This document shows positions 1 through 6,177 of a stretch of DNA of 13,898 nt, piece after piece. The translations under genes and the position numbers were made by a program. Within the stretch, counting starts at the first letter, position 1. Each line of letters begins with the position of its first letter. A model generated the notes under the pieces. That model ran no database searches and was not told the origin of the DNA. It was given only the letters and a program-made list of their open reading frames with translations. The stretch spans positions 1,886 to 15,783 of the forward strand of contig DBQL01000133.1 in NCBI GenBank assembly GCA_002305235.1. Reading direction: 5' to 3'. The stretch comes from Prevotella sp. UBA1395 (GTDB lineage Bacteria > Bacteroidota > Bacteroidia > Bacteroidales > Bacteroidaceae).

Positions 1-405
1 CATGTCTTCAACACATTGAAGGTGCTGGAGTATCTCGACAAGCAGCCACAGGTGAAGAAAGTTAACCATCCCGCCGAGGCATCACACCCCAACCACGACC
101 TCTACCAACGTTATTTCCCCAATGGAGCAGGCTCTATCTTTACGTTTGAGATTGAGGGCAGTCAGGAGAAGGCGTTCGCGTTTATCGATCATCTCAAGAT
201 CTTCTCGCTGTTGGCGAATGTCGCCGACGTCAAGAGTCTGGTCATTCACCCGTTGAGTACCACCCACTCCGAGTTGAATAATGAGGAGGCTGCCGAGCAA
301 GGCATCTATCCGAACACCATTCGTCTGAGCATCGGTACAGAGCACTATGAGGACATTATTGCCGATCTCGATCAGGCTTTCGAGGCTGTCAAGGGAATCA
401 AGTAA
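1..405 (+). CDS. metY: O-acetylhomoserine aminocarboxypropyltransferase (sulfhydrylase), C-terminal part only
   Basis: The window opens inside this gene; only the last 134 codons are present, in frame from base 1 to a TAA stop. The family is the PLP-dependent Cys/Met metabolism enzymes (fold type I), which make homocysteine from O-acetylhomoserine and sulfide in the cytoplasm. The fragment shows the typical C-terminal domain: FSLLANVADVKSL followed by IHPLSTTHSEL, where the serine/threonine stretch before TTH contributes to the substrate carboxylate site, then IRLSIGTEHYEDIIADLDQAF, the usual final helix. The PLP lysine lies upstream, outside the window. It is followed on the same strand by cysK, 208 bases away, so two sulfide-using enzymes are neighbours. 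Within this family the alternatives are cystathionine gamma-synthase or gamma-lyase; the LLANVADVKSL stretch and the long C-terminal domain favour the O-acetylhomoserine enzyme. Confidence 0.88.
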   Translation, partial: HVFNTLKVLEYLDKQPQVKKVNHPAEASHPNHDLYQRYFPNGAGSIFTFEIEGSQEKAFAFIDHLKIFSLLANVADVKSLVIHPLSTTHSELNNEEAAEQGIYPNTIRLSIGTEHYEDIIADLDQAFEAVKGIK

Positions 406-424
406 CTTGTAATAGCGATATTCC

Positions 425-478
425 GAGGGGGCGACGATGTGTTGCGTCATCATCATCACGGCATAAGAATGCCCCCTC
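425..478 (+). promoter_or_regulatory. GC-rich stem enclosing a Cys-Cys mini ORF upstream of cysK (candidate leader)
   Basis: GAGGGGGC at 425-432 is exactly complementary to GCCCCCTC at 471-478. A small inner stem is possible between GACG at 433-436 and CGTC at 445-448. The outer arms bracket the mini ORF at 437-466: the left arm ends four bases before its ATG and the right arm begins four bases after its TAA. No U-tract follows, so it is not a standard intrinsic terminator. The rest of the 208-base gap (479-613) is GC-rich with small possible stems but no clear promoter consensus. A leader or processing structure is the suggestion; the function is inference. Confidence 0.4.
437..466 (+). CDS. 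Possible 9-residue upstream ORF (MCCVIIITA) before cysK
   Basis: An ATG at 437 opens nine codons ending in TAA at 464-466, encoding MCCVIIITA. The second and third codons are both cysteine (TGT TGC). AGGGGG at 426-431 would be an SD-like sequence just upstream, although Bacteroidota rely little on SD pairing. The position, 147 bases before the cysteine synthase start and inside a GC-rich stem, is what makes it notable. Cys-Cys upstream ORFs acting as cysteine-responsive attenuators are known in mycobacteria; carrying that idea over here is inference. A frame this short can arise by chance. Confidence 0.3.
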   Translation: MCCVIIITA

Positions 479-613
479 ACCATTATCAATCAATCATCAT
501 TCGAGAGACGACATACCGCGGTCATGCGCCGGGCGCAACGGTTTCGCGACGACACCGGGCACAGGCCGGCATCCGCTCCGAGGTTTTTCGACTCTCCCCA
601 AACATCAAACATC

Positions 614-1561
614 ATGTCAAGAATATATCATAAGATCACAGATTTAGTAGGCAATACCCCGTTGGTAGAGTTGAGTAAGTACTCGGAATCAAAGGGACTC
701 AAGACCCCGATCATTGCCAAGGTGGAGTTTTTCAATCCGGGTGGCAGCGTGAAAGATCGCGCGGCACTGGCTATGGTCGAAGATGCCGAGCAGCGCGGCG
801 CGCTGAAGCCGGGAGCCACGATCATTGAACCCACGAGCGGAAACACCGGAGTGGGACTGGCGTTGGTATCTGCCGTGCGCGGCTATAAGCTCATCCTGAC
901 CATGCCCGAGACCATGAGCGTGGAGCGTCGCAACTTGGTGAAGGCATACGGAGCCGAGGTTCGCCTCACCCCGGGAGCCGAAGGCATGAAGGGAGCCATC
1001 AGGTTGGCCGAGGAACTGCGCGACAGCATTCCCGGCGCAGTGATTCTCGACCAGTTCAAAAACCCCGCCAACCCCAAGCGTCACTATGAGACCACCGGCG
1101 AGGAGATATGGAACGATACCGACGGGCAGGTCGATATTTTCGTGGCCGGCGTAGGAACGGGTGGCACGGTGTCGGGTATCGGCAAGAAACTCAAGGAGAA
1201 AAACCCCAATATCAAGATCATTGCCGTAGAGCCGAAAGACTCTCCTGTGCTGAGCGGCGGCAAGCCCGGACCTCACAAGATTCAAGGTATCGGTGCCGGA
1301 TTCGTGCCCGCCAACTATGATGGTGGGGTGATCGACGAGGTGCTTCAGGTAGATAGCGACGACGTGATACGCGCCAGCCGTGCCGTGGCCCAGCAAGACG
1401 GCGTGCTGGTGGGCATCTCTTCGGGAGCCGCCATCTATGCTGCCGAGCTGGTGGCCAAGCGTCCGGGCAATGAGAACAAGAAGATCGTGGCATTGCTTCC
1501 CGACACCGGCGAGCGCTATCTCTCCACGGTTCTTTATGCTTTCGAGGAGTATCCCTTGTAA
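614..1561 (+). CDS. cysK: Cysteine synthase A (O-acetylserine sulfhydrylase)
   Basis: This 315-residue cytoplasmic PLP enzyme makes L-cysteine from O-acetylserine and sulfide, the last step of cysteine synthesis. The PLP lysine is K47 in NPGGSVKDRAA. The substrate loop TSGNTG is at residues 74-79, the PLP phosphate cradle GTGGT at 181-185, and the cofactor-ring serine lies in GISSG near 268-271. PDTGERYLS at 296-304 is the standard C-terminal motif. Length and motifs match CysK and not the longer cystathionine beta-synthase. The ATG at 614 is chosen because MSRIYHKITDLVGNTPLVEL begins where CysK proteins begin; the frame stays open upstream to 524, but that stretch has no family similarity. 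It lies 208 bases after the metY-type gene and ends before a strong terminator, so metY-cysK could be one transcript or cysK could have its own control in the gap. Confidence 0.97.
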   Translation: MSRIYHKITDLVGNTPLVELSKYSESKGLKTPIIAKVEFFNPGGSVKDRAALAMVEDAEQRGALKPGATIIEPTSGNTGVGLALVSAVRGYKLILTMPETMSVERRNLVKAYGAEVRLTPGAEGMKGAIRLAEELRDSIPGAVILDQFKNPANPKRHYETTGEEIWNDTDGQVDIFVAGVGTGGTVSGIGKKLKEKNPNIKIIAVEPKDSPVLSGGKPGPHKIQGIGAGFVPANYDGGVIDEVLQVDSDDVIRASRAVAQQDGVLVGISSGAAIYAAELVAKRPGNENKKIVALLPDTGERYLSTVLYAFEEYPL

Positions 1562-1663
1562 AGTCGTAGTGCATACTGAGATTCGTCTCATCTTGCCGCA
1601 GACCATCCCATAATCTTCTGCACGAAGGCTTGATGAGACCTCTCACTCTTTAATATTCCCAAC

Positions 1664-1708
1664 GGGGGAAGGCAGCGTGTCCTGACGCTGTCTTCCCCCT
1701 CTTTTTTT
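1664..1708 (+). terminator. Rho-independent terminator after cysK
   Basis: The arm GGGGGAAGGCAGCGT at 1664-1678 pairs with ACGCTGTCTTCCCCC at 1685-1699, with a single G-U wobble and a six-base loop. It is followed by C and a run of seven T. It stands about 100 bases after the cysK stop and closes the sulfur cluster. The 1562-1663 stretch before it contains nothing else recognisable. Confidence 0.93.
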
Positions 1709-1819
1709 ATTGTGCCGGAAGTCGCCCGCCGGATATGAGCCATGTGTCGCATGATGATGTTTTTTGGCTGAAAACTTGAAAAAAGACACCATTGGGCATG
1801 TTTTTTGGTATATTTTATT

Positions 1820-1827
1820 TATTTTTG
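1820..1827 (+). promoter_or_regulatory. Bacteroidota -7 promoter element for the AraC-type gene
   Basis: TATTTTTG fits the TAnnTTTG -7 consensus exactly, in a very T-rich stretch 27 bases before the ATG at 1855. A -33 TTG is present only at poor spacing (1792-1794 or 1805-1807). Because it lies within the upstream extension of the reading frame, it also argues for the downstream start. Confidence 0.5.
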
Positions 1828-1854
1828 CGACATCATTTTAAACCTAAATTCTCA

Positions 1855-2736
1855 ATGGCAAAGCAAATCAGCAAATACATGGTGGCCAACACCCGTGACA
1901 GTTTGTGGGGGCTCACCGTGTCGACAGTGGGGTATGAGGAGATTAATCCCGGGGATGATTATCCCACGCATGGCCATGCCGACGGCTATTACTTCAATCA
2001 GGAAAAAGGCCGCATACTGAACGAGTACCAATTGCTTTATCTCACCGAGGGAGAGGGAATCTTCCATTCCTCGAGTGTCAAGGAGGCCAAGATCAAGGCC
2101 GGCGACCTCTTCTTGCTTTTTCCCGGCGAGTGGCATAGTTATCACCCCCTGCCCAATGTGGGGTGGAAAAGCCATTGGATAGGGTTCAGGGGGCAGAATA
2201 TGGACAGCCGGGTGAGGCAGGGATTCCTCGGTCCGGGCAAGCCCATCTACCATGTGGGGTTCTCCGCCCGCGTAGACGACCTCTATCGTTTTGCCTACGA
2301 CACGGCACAGGAAGAGGGCGCATACGTGCAGCAAACCCTTGCCGGGGTGGTGAATTTGCTGATCGGACTGATGTATTCCTTGGAGCGAAACATACAGCTG
2401 AGCAGCAACCACGAGCACGTAGACATGGTGAACCATGCCCGCCGCCGCATTCGTGAGTCGCTCGATGCCGACCTCACCATCCAGCAGATTGCCAAGGAAA
2501 TGAGCGTGAGTTACAGCAATTTCCGCAAACTTTTCAAGGAGTTCACCGGCGTGTCGCCATCGCTTTACCAGCAGGACCTGCGCTTGCAGCGCGCCAAGGA
2601 GCTGTTGGCCACCACCGATTTGAGCATCAAGCAAATAGCCTATCAGTTGAGATTCGAGTCGCCCGACTATTTCTCTTCCAAGTTCAAGATCAAGATGGGC
2701 ATGAAGCCGAGCGAGTTCAGGGAGCAGACCCGATGA
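1855..2736 (+). CDS. AraC/XylS-family transcriptional regulator with cupin-type sensor domain
   Basis: A 293-residue one-component transcription factor. The N-terminal part (about 20-150) looks like the AraC ligand-binding cupin, with the YLTEGEGIFHSS strand pair at 62-74 and AGDLFLLFPGEWHSY at 82-96, the usual small-molecule pocket in sugar-responsive members. The C-terminal part (about 190-290) is the double helix-turn-helix: LTIQQIAKEMSVSYSNFRKLFKEF at 207-230 is the first HTH, and LSIKQIAYQLRFESPDYFSSKFK at 256-278 the second, ending in the standard GMKPSEFR. The frame is open to a TTG at 1792, but a -7 promoter element lies in that extension, so the ATG at 1855 is preferred. It faces the lipoprotein gene tail-to-tail with 23 bases between stops. 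The target is not shown by the sequence; the envelope genes nearby or a distant carbohydrate locus are both possible. No carbohydrate genes are adjacent. Confidence 0.9.
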   Translation: MAKQISKYMVANTRDSLWGLTVSTVGYEEINPGDDYPTHGHADGYYFNQEKGRILNEYQLLYLTEGEGIFHSSSVKEAKIKAGDLFLLFPGEWHSYHPLPNVGWKSHWIGFRGQNMDSRVRQGFLGPGKPIYHVGFSARVDDLYRFAYDTAQEEGAYVQQTLAGVVNLLIGLMYSLERNIQLSSNHEHVDMVNHARRRIRESLDADLTIQQIAKEMSVSYSNFRKLFKEFTGVSPSLYQQDLRLQRAKELLATTDLSIKQIAYQLRFESPDYFSSKFKIKMGMKPSEFREQTR

Positions 2737-2759
2737 CCGTGCGGTGAGGCAATGGCCCC

Positions 2760-3254
2760 TTAGAAGTCGGGTTGCACGTCTCCGCGCAGCAGGTACCTGA
2801 ACCCGTAGAACCCGCTGACATGCAGTGTGTCGCCCTTGATGCCGTTGAACAGCATGTCGTATACGTGCGAGATATGCATCCTGTAGATAAAATTTCCGTT
2901 TCCTGTATCCCTGTTGATATACAGGTTCCATGTGGTGTGCGTGGTATCGTCCATCACGGTTTCCCAGTCGGTCAGCGTGGGTTGCCCGTTCACCATCACC
3001 GTATCGCGCCTCACCATCTTCTCGATAGCGGTCATCGTGCCGTCAGCTTTGAAATTTATGCTCACGTAGAACTTGCGGGTATCTTTTTCGCCTATCCGAT
3101 ACCATTGGCCCGCAAGCTGCGGCGTATATTGCTCTCTGAGTTTCATGGTTTGCTCGTGCAGCTCAGGGTCTGCCCATTGAGGGTCCAAGCCACAGGCGCC
3201 GGTGGTGATCATGGCGCAGGATAACAGGGATGCGAATGTTGTCTTTTTCATCAT
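2760..3254 (-). CDS. Small predicted lipoprotein, lipocalin-like
   Basis: A protein of 163-164 residues read on the minus strand. Two ATGs stand in tandem (3254 and 3251); either gives a start of MKKTTFASLLSCAMITTGAC, a lysine-charged n-region, a hydrophobic core and a cysteine at residue 20 (counting from the second Met). The sequence before that Cys, TGA, is a weak lipobox because the -3 position is T. Lipidation is therefore likely but not certain; C12 after LLS is an alternative. After the signal comes LAGQWYRIGEKD at 47-58, then FKADGTM, then alternating beta-strand patterns to FYGFRYLL near the end. This resembles the single beta-barrel lipocalin-like proteins common in Bacteroidota, which begin with a G-x-W motif. 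The frame is open upstream to 3407, but that part lacks a signal and is discarded. Substrate unknown. Confidence 0.72.
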   Translation of the reverse strand: MMKKTTFASLLSCAMITTGACGLDPQWADPELHEQTMKLREQYTPQLAGQWYRIGEKDTRKFYVSINFKADGTMTAIEKMVRRDTVMVNGQPTLTDWETVMDDTTHTTWNLYINRDTGNGNFIYRMHISHVYDMLFNGIKGDTLHVSGFYGFRYLLRGDVQPDF

Positions 3255-3351
3255 TAAGATTGTTTTATGAGGATAACGTCGCCATTCGCTTTTTATTGCC
3301 GGTCGGCTCCGTTTTGTGACAGATTCGCTCGCAATGACGCCTGACAGCCTG

Positions 3352-3419
3352 AATGGTTGCCGTATGAAAACATGCCCCTTGCCCTTGCGGCAAGTGTGAT
3401 ACGGCATGCGACAACCATT
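3352..3419 (-). other. Long imperfect hairpin upstream of the lipoprotein gene
   Basis: AATGGTTG at 3352-3359 pairs with CAACCATT at 3412-3419. A competing stem, TGCCGTAT at 3358-3365, pairs with ATACGGCA at 3399-3406. CTTGCC/GGCAAG forms an inner hairpin around 3379-3394. All lie about 100-165 bases before the lipoprotein start and downstream of a possible minus-strand promoter, so the region could be a folded 5' leader. No known riboswitch class is recognised. On the plus strand only a short T-run (3423-3426) follows, which makes a terminator unlikely. Confidence 0.4.
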
Positions 3420-3426
3420 GTCTTTT

Positions 3427-3459
3427 CAAAAAAACAGTGTTGAAATAAATTGACATCAA
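3427..3459 (-). promoter_or_regulatory. Weak candidate promoter for the lipoprotein gene
   Basis: On the minus strand TTG (plus 3457-3459) is followed after 22 bases by TTTTTTTG (plus 3427-3434), one base off the TAnnTTTG consensus. If real, it gives a leader of roughly 170 bases containing the hairpin at 3352-3419. No better match was found in the interval. Confidence 0.3.
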
Positions 3460-3506
3460 CACATCTTGGCGATGCCCCCGTGACGAGATGGCAATCGGGG
3501 TGCTAT

Positions 3507-3606
3507 GCAGACGCTCCGCGAAAAGATAGTAAACGCGTCGCGTTTACTATCTTTTCGCGGAGCGTTTGCTATCTTTTCGCAAGACGATTACTATCTTATC
3601 GCAAAG
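3507..3606. repeat. 22-base tandem repeat array fused to a near-perfect long inverted repeat
   Basis: Three 22-base units lie head to tail at 3541-3562, 3563-3584 and 3585-3606, sharing the core TTACTATCTTTTCGC (second unit TTGCT, third unit TTATCGC). A fourth unit lies inverted at 3514-3535. The inverted copy and the first direct copy form a hairpin: 3511-3536 is exactly complementary to 3540-3565, with a three-base loop. After one G-T position the pairing continues for three more bases, to 3507 and 3569. The element sits in a roughly 400-base stretch (3255-3656) without a convincing gene, downstream of the barrel gene and upstream of the lipoprotein gene, both on the minus strand. The 22-base period is not a multiple of three, so it is not a coding repeat. 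It could be a dispersed REP- or MITE-like element, a set of protein-binding sites, or a transcript-end structure. Confidence 0.9.
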
Positions 3607-3656
3607 CCCCTCTGAAACCCTACTGTTTATTATGGATTCGGAAGGGCGGCGAACCA

Positions 3657-4502
3657 TTATCTCGCGGGTGTGGGATAGTTGTATTTGTATTTATCCGGGT
3701 AGCCGTAGGAGGATGAAGGATACCAATTTTTCTCAACAGAAACCTCCAATGAGAAGCTCGGGTTAGGCGTCCATCTCAAGGCCGCTCCGAGCTTGTCGCC
3801 CAAGTCGTTGTACATATAGGGTGCCCCCATGCCGTAGTAGCCGCCGGGATATGGGTAGCCCATGCTTTGCAGGCCGCTGTTTACGATCGACTTCTTGCCA
3901 TAGACGTATGCCGCCCAATGGTCGGTCAGCTGATAGCCCAACTCGCCGTAGAGGCCGCCGGTGGTATAACTGTCGCCATCCCAATTGGTGTGGTCCACAT
4001 AGCCACCCGCGGCCAGCCATGCCCGTTTGCCGAGCGGTTGCAGGTAGGTGGCGGCGATGCTCTGCGTGAATCCGGCCCCCTTGCGGGCGTTTTTGCCAAA
4101 TTGCGCGAACACGCTCATGCCGAGACTCACGTTGAGTCCTTGGTGCAACCGACCGTAATGATAGTAGGAGGCGAGTGGGGCGGGATAGATGGGCGAGGCC
4201 GACTCGTCGGGCAACCGGCCCTCATGGCCGTAATAAACGGTGTCGGGGGCGACATCGGCCGGGGGCGTCTGCGATGTTCGGGCCGGGGCCGTGGGGCGTC
4301 CTGCGGATGTGAGGGGTGTTGTGACATACGGTGAGACGAGCGCCCGCGAACCGCCCGGCGACTGTGGGGCGAGGGCCACGACAGAGGTGCCGGGGATGGT
4401 GAGCGACGGTTGGCCATAGCCGACCAACCGGTCTGACTGGGCGACGGCATTGAGCGCCGCGACAAGCGAGAGTGCCGTGAGGGCTGTTTTGCGGTTTATC
4501 AT
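3657..4502 (-). CDS. Predicted outer-membrane beta-barrel protein of unknown function
   Basis: 281 residues on the minus strand from ATG at 4502; the frame opens at 4559, but MINRKTALTALSLVAALNAVAQ begins a clean Sec signal peptide with cleavage expected after AVA (residue 21). Residues 30-105 form a Pro/Ser/Thr-rich, probably disordered stretch. From about 118 the chain alternates polar and hydrophobic residues in strand-like blocks (GLNVSLGMSVFAQFG, AWLAAGGYVDHTNWD, LYGELGYQLTDHWAAYVYG, KLGAALRWTPNPSFSLEVSVEKNW), as in small outer-membrane barrels. Between strands is a Tyr/Gly/Pro-rich loop (213-232), and the tail after W260 is Tyr-rich. It lacks a terminal aromatic residue, as it ends in PTPAR. 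No specific family is recognised. It is divergent from the secreted protein at 4712 and has its own -7 element. Confidence 0.75.
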   Translation of the reverse strand: MINRKTALTALSLVAALNAVAQSDRLVGYGQPSLTIPGTSVVALAPQSPGGSRALVSPYVTTPLTSAGRPTAPARTSQTPPADVAPDTVYYGHEGRLPDESASPIYPAPLASYYHYGRLHQGLNVSLGMSVFAQFGKNARKGAGFTQSIAATYLQPLGKRAWLAAGGYVDHTNWDGDSYTTGGLYGELGYQLTDHWAAYVYGKKSIVNSGLQSMGYPYPGGYYGMGAPYMYNDLGDKLGAALRWTPNPSFSLEVSVEKNWYPSSSYGYPDKYKYNYPTPAR

Positions 4503-4519
4503 ATTCCTGTCCTGATATG

Positions 4520-4544
4520 CCGGTGCGTGTCTTGAACACACCGG
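4520..4544 (-). other. Hairpin at the expected transcript start of the barrel gene
   Basis: CCGGTGCGT at 4520-4528 and ACACACCGG at 4536-4544 pair with one position that is a G-U wobble in the minus-strand RNA. It lies immediately downstream of the minus -7 element and 18 bases before the start codon. It could be an operator or a 5' stabilising stem. Confidence 0.35.
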
Positions 4545-4546
4545 TG

Positions 4547-4554
4547 CAAATATA
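4547..4554 (-). promoter_or_regulatory. -7 promoter element of the barrel gene
   Basis: On the minus strand the sequence is TATATTTG, an exact TAnnTTTG match, 45 bases before the ATG at 4502. No clean -33 TTTG is visible at the usual spacing. Confidence 0.6.
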
Positions 4555-4599
4555 CGCAATGTTGATTGAAGCCCCGACGGAGGTTAGTCTTTTTTATTA

Positions 4600-4607
4600 T
4601 ACTTTTG
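4600..4607 (+). promoter_or_regulatory. Second, upstream -7 element before the secreted-protein gene
   Basis: TACTTTTG matches TAnnTTTG exactly in an AT-rich stretch, about 105 bases before the ATG at 4712. There is no obvious -33 partner. It may be an alternative start site to the one at 4652. Confidence 0.35.
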
Positions 4608-4625
4608 TTTAAAAAACGCTAAAGG

Positions 4626-4659
4626 TTGGGCATCGTCAAGCCTAATATCGCTACCTTTG
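4626..4659 (+). promoter_or_regulatory. Promoter for the 4712-6177 unit
   Basis: TACCTTTG at 4652-4659 matches the -7 consensus, with TTG at 4626-4628 as a -33 element 23 bases upstream. It lies about 50 bases before the ATG at 4712. Confidence 0.55.
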
Positions 4660-4711
4660 TGCCATTACCGCAAGGAACAACTGTCTAAACAGGTATCTAA
4701 ACTTAATACTT

Positions 4712-5290
4712 ATGAGAAAAATAGCTGCTGCCGCATCCCTTTTGTTGTTGATCGCTGCCCCGATGCAGGGCCAAGTGAGCAGGGATGCGGATAAGACTCC
4801 CAAGGAACGCCTCAATGATTTTTTGGACGAGACCGGACAAGGCATGAAAAAGGCGGGCGAGACCATCGCCGGTTTCTTGGGCATAGAGTCAAAAACCGAG
4901 ACCGACTTGGTGACCGTCGAGGGGGTGAAATATATGCCTCTCTATACCGCCAACCTCTTTCAAGATGGAGGCAACGACCTCTTGGAGCGGTGCAAGGCCG
5001 ATTTTCGCGGGCGCTATCCGCAGGCCACCATCGTTTCTGCCGCCATTCCCCAGAAGGATTGGACGAGCGTGGCGGTCAAGGAATACAAGAAAATCGTGTC
5101 TTACAAGCGCACGCTCTACTGCTATGTGCTGGCCAAGGACGGGTCCGACGGATACATCAACGTGCGCTACGCCTATCGCCTCAACAGACTTCCGGGCAAG
5201 GAGTGGCCTAAGGTGGAGAACTGCCGGCCGGCGTTCGAGCGTGCCGATGCCATACCGAACACGCATTACGAACAACTCCTCAAACGATAG
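4712..5290 (+). CDS. Secreted or periplasmic protein of unknown function
   Basis: 192 residues. MRKIAAAASLLLLIAAPMQGQ is a short, clear signal peptide with likely cleavage near G20-Q21; it has no lipobox cysteine, so a soluble periplasmic or secreted product is expected. The mature N-terminus (22-58) is charged and helix-prone and includes a KTPKERLNDFLDETGQGMKKAGETI amphipathic stretch. From about residue 66 the chain appears to be a compact alpha/beta domain with VEGVKYMPLYTANLF, a single Cys in LLERCKADF, and YKRTLYCYVLAKDGSDGYINVRYAYRL near 130-157. I do not recognise the family. It is followed after five bases by the TPR gene, so the two almost certainly share a transcript and may act in one envelope-related process. 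It is divergent from the barrel gene. Confidence 0.78.
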   Translation: MRKIAAAASLLLLIAAPMQGQVSRDADKTPKERLNDFLDETGQGMKKAGETIAGFLGIESKTETDLVTVEGVKYMPLYTANLFQDGGNDLLERCKADFRGRYPQATIVSAAIPQKDWTSVAVKEYKKIVSYKRTLYCYVLAKDGSDGYINVRYAYRLNRLPGKEWPKVENCRPAFERADAIPNTHYEQLLKR

Positions 5291-5295
5291 ACGCC

Positions 5296-6177
5296 ATGAA
5301 TTTCCTGAAAAAACTCTTTGGCGCAACGCCCGAGGTTCCCGAGGAGGAGCAGAGGGCGCAGGAGGCACGCGACTTTGATGTGCTGAAATATGACGGTGTG
5401 GCTGCCCTGCGACAGAACGCATACGACTATGCCATCAAGTGCTTTGATTATGCCCTCGACATGCGCGACGATGCCGAGACGCGCGACTACTTGGCGCAGG
5501 CGCTCATTCATGCCAACAGGATGCCGGAGGCTTTCGCTCAGTTGGAACGGTTGGCCGAAACCGAACCCGACAACGTGCGCATACTTCTCAGGATGAGCGA
5601 CGTGGCCTATATGATGGAGGATTATGATGCCATGACAGACGTGTGCGAGCGCGCCAACGCCATAGACAGCGAGAATGCACTCGTGAATTATTCGTATGCC
5701 AAGGCACGCATCGGCAAGGCCGATGTTGTGAACGCCATCGCGCTGCTCTCCAAAGCCGTGGTCGTGGCCAAGGACACGCCTTTCTATGATGCTTATCTCT
5801 TGCGCGGTCAGACCTTGTTGCGGATGAATGAGGTGGCTGCCGCCATGCGCGATGCCGATTTTCTGGTAGAGCGTCTGCCCGACAGCGAGGACGCGCTCCT
5901 GCTGAAAGCCCGGTGTGCCGAGGCCGATGGCGACCACGATACGGCGCTGCAGACCTATGGAGCGGCGATAGAACTCAATCCGTTTCAGGCCGACGCGTTC
6001 AGGGAGCGGGCGGTCATACGCATGGCTTTGGGCGACGAGCAGGGAGCGGCCGAAGACTTCAAGGCGGTCGATGAACTGATGGGCGGCATGGCTGAGGGGA
6101 GCGACGGGCAGGATAGCGAGGAGGATTTTGTCCGCCGGGTGGAGCAATCCTATAAGAACGCGAACCCCTTTGGATAG
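5296..6177 (+). CDS. Tetratricopeptide repeat protein
   Basis: 293 residues, built almost entirely of about seven TPR-like helix pairs: near 28-57, 62-91, 93-125, 127-159, 164-195, 198-230 and 232-262. Typical signatures are YDYAIKCFDYALDM, AFAQLERLAETEPDN and HDTALQTYGAAIELNPFQADAFRERAVIRMALGD. The short N-terminus MNFLKKLFG is amphipathic and not a signal peptide, so the protein is probably cytoplasmic, perhaps peripheral at the membrane. A highly acidic segment lies near 12-28 and another near 266-278. TPR arrays are protein-binding scaffolds; no enzymatic motif is visible and the partner is unknown. It starts five bases after the secreted-protein gene, which indicates translational and transcriptional coupling. 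No strong terminator is seen directly after it. Confidence 0.88.
   Translation: MNFLKKLFGATPEVPEEEQRAQEARDFDVLKYDGVAALRQNAYDYAIKCFDYALDMRDDAETRDYLAQALIHANRMPEAFAQLERLAETEPDNVRILLRMSDVAYMMEDYDAMTDVCERANAIDSENALVNYSYAKARIGKADVVNAIALLSKAVVVAKDTPFYDAYLLRGQTLLRMNEVAAAMRDADFLVERLPDSEDALLLKARCAEADGDHDTALQTYGAAIELNPFQADAFRERAVIRMALGDEQGAAEDFKAVDELMGGMAEGSDGQDSEEDFVRRVEQSYKNANPFG

Noticed and set aside
439..633. 64-codon frame with a run of four His codons upstream of cysK, reminiscent of a his leader
   Set aside because: It starts with GTG, overlaps the cysK start out of frame, and no histidine genes follow. The His run is the other-frame reading of a CATCATCATCAC stretch.
689..1606. 305-codon minus-strand frame opposite cysK
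   Set aside because: Antisense shadow of a clearly real gene with intact motifs; its translation shows no family signature and is rich in His, Gly and Leu, as shadow frames are here.
2737..2759. Bidirectional terminator between the convergent AraC-type and lipoprotein genes
   Set aside because: The 23-base gap contains no stem with a T-tract in either direction.
1852..2931. 359-codon minus-strand frame opposite the AraC-type gene
   Set aside because: It overlaps both the regulator and the lipoprotein gene, has no recognisable domain, and is explained by the codon usage of the plus-strand gene.
3507..3606. CRISPR array interpretation of the 22-base repeats
   Set aside because: The units abut without spacers and one is inverted; there are no cas genes in the window.
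3450..3716. 88-codon plus-strand frame across the 22-base repeats
   Set aside because: It runs through an inverted and direct repeat array whose period is not a multiple of three, overlaps the end of the barrel gene and has no family resemblance.
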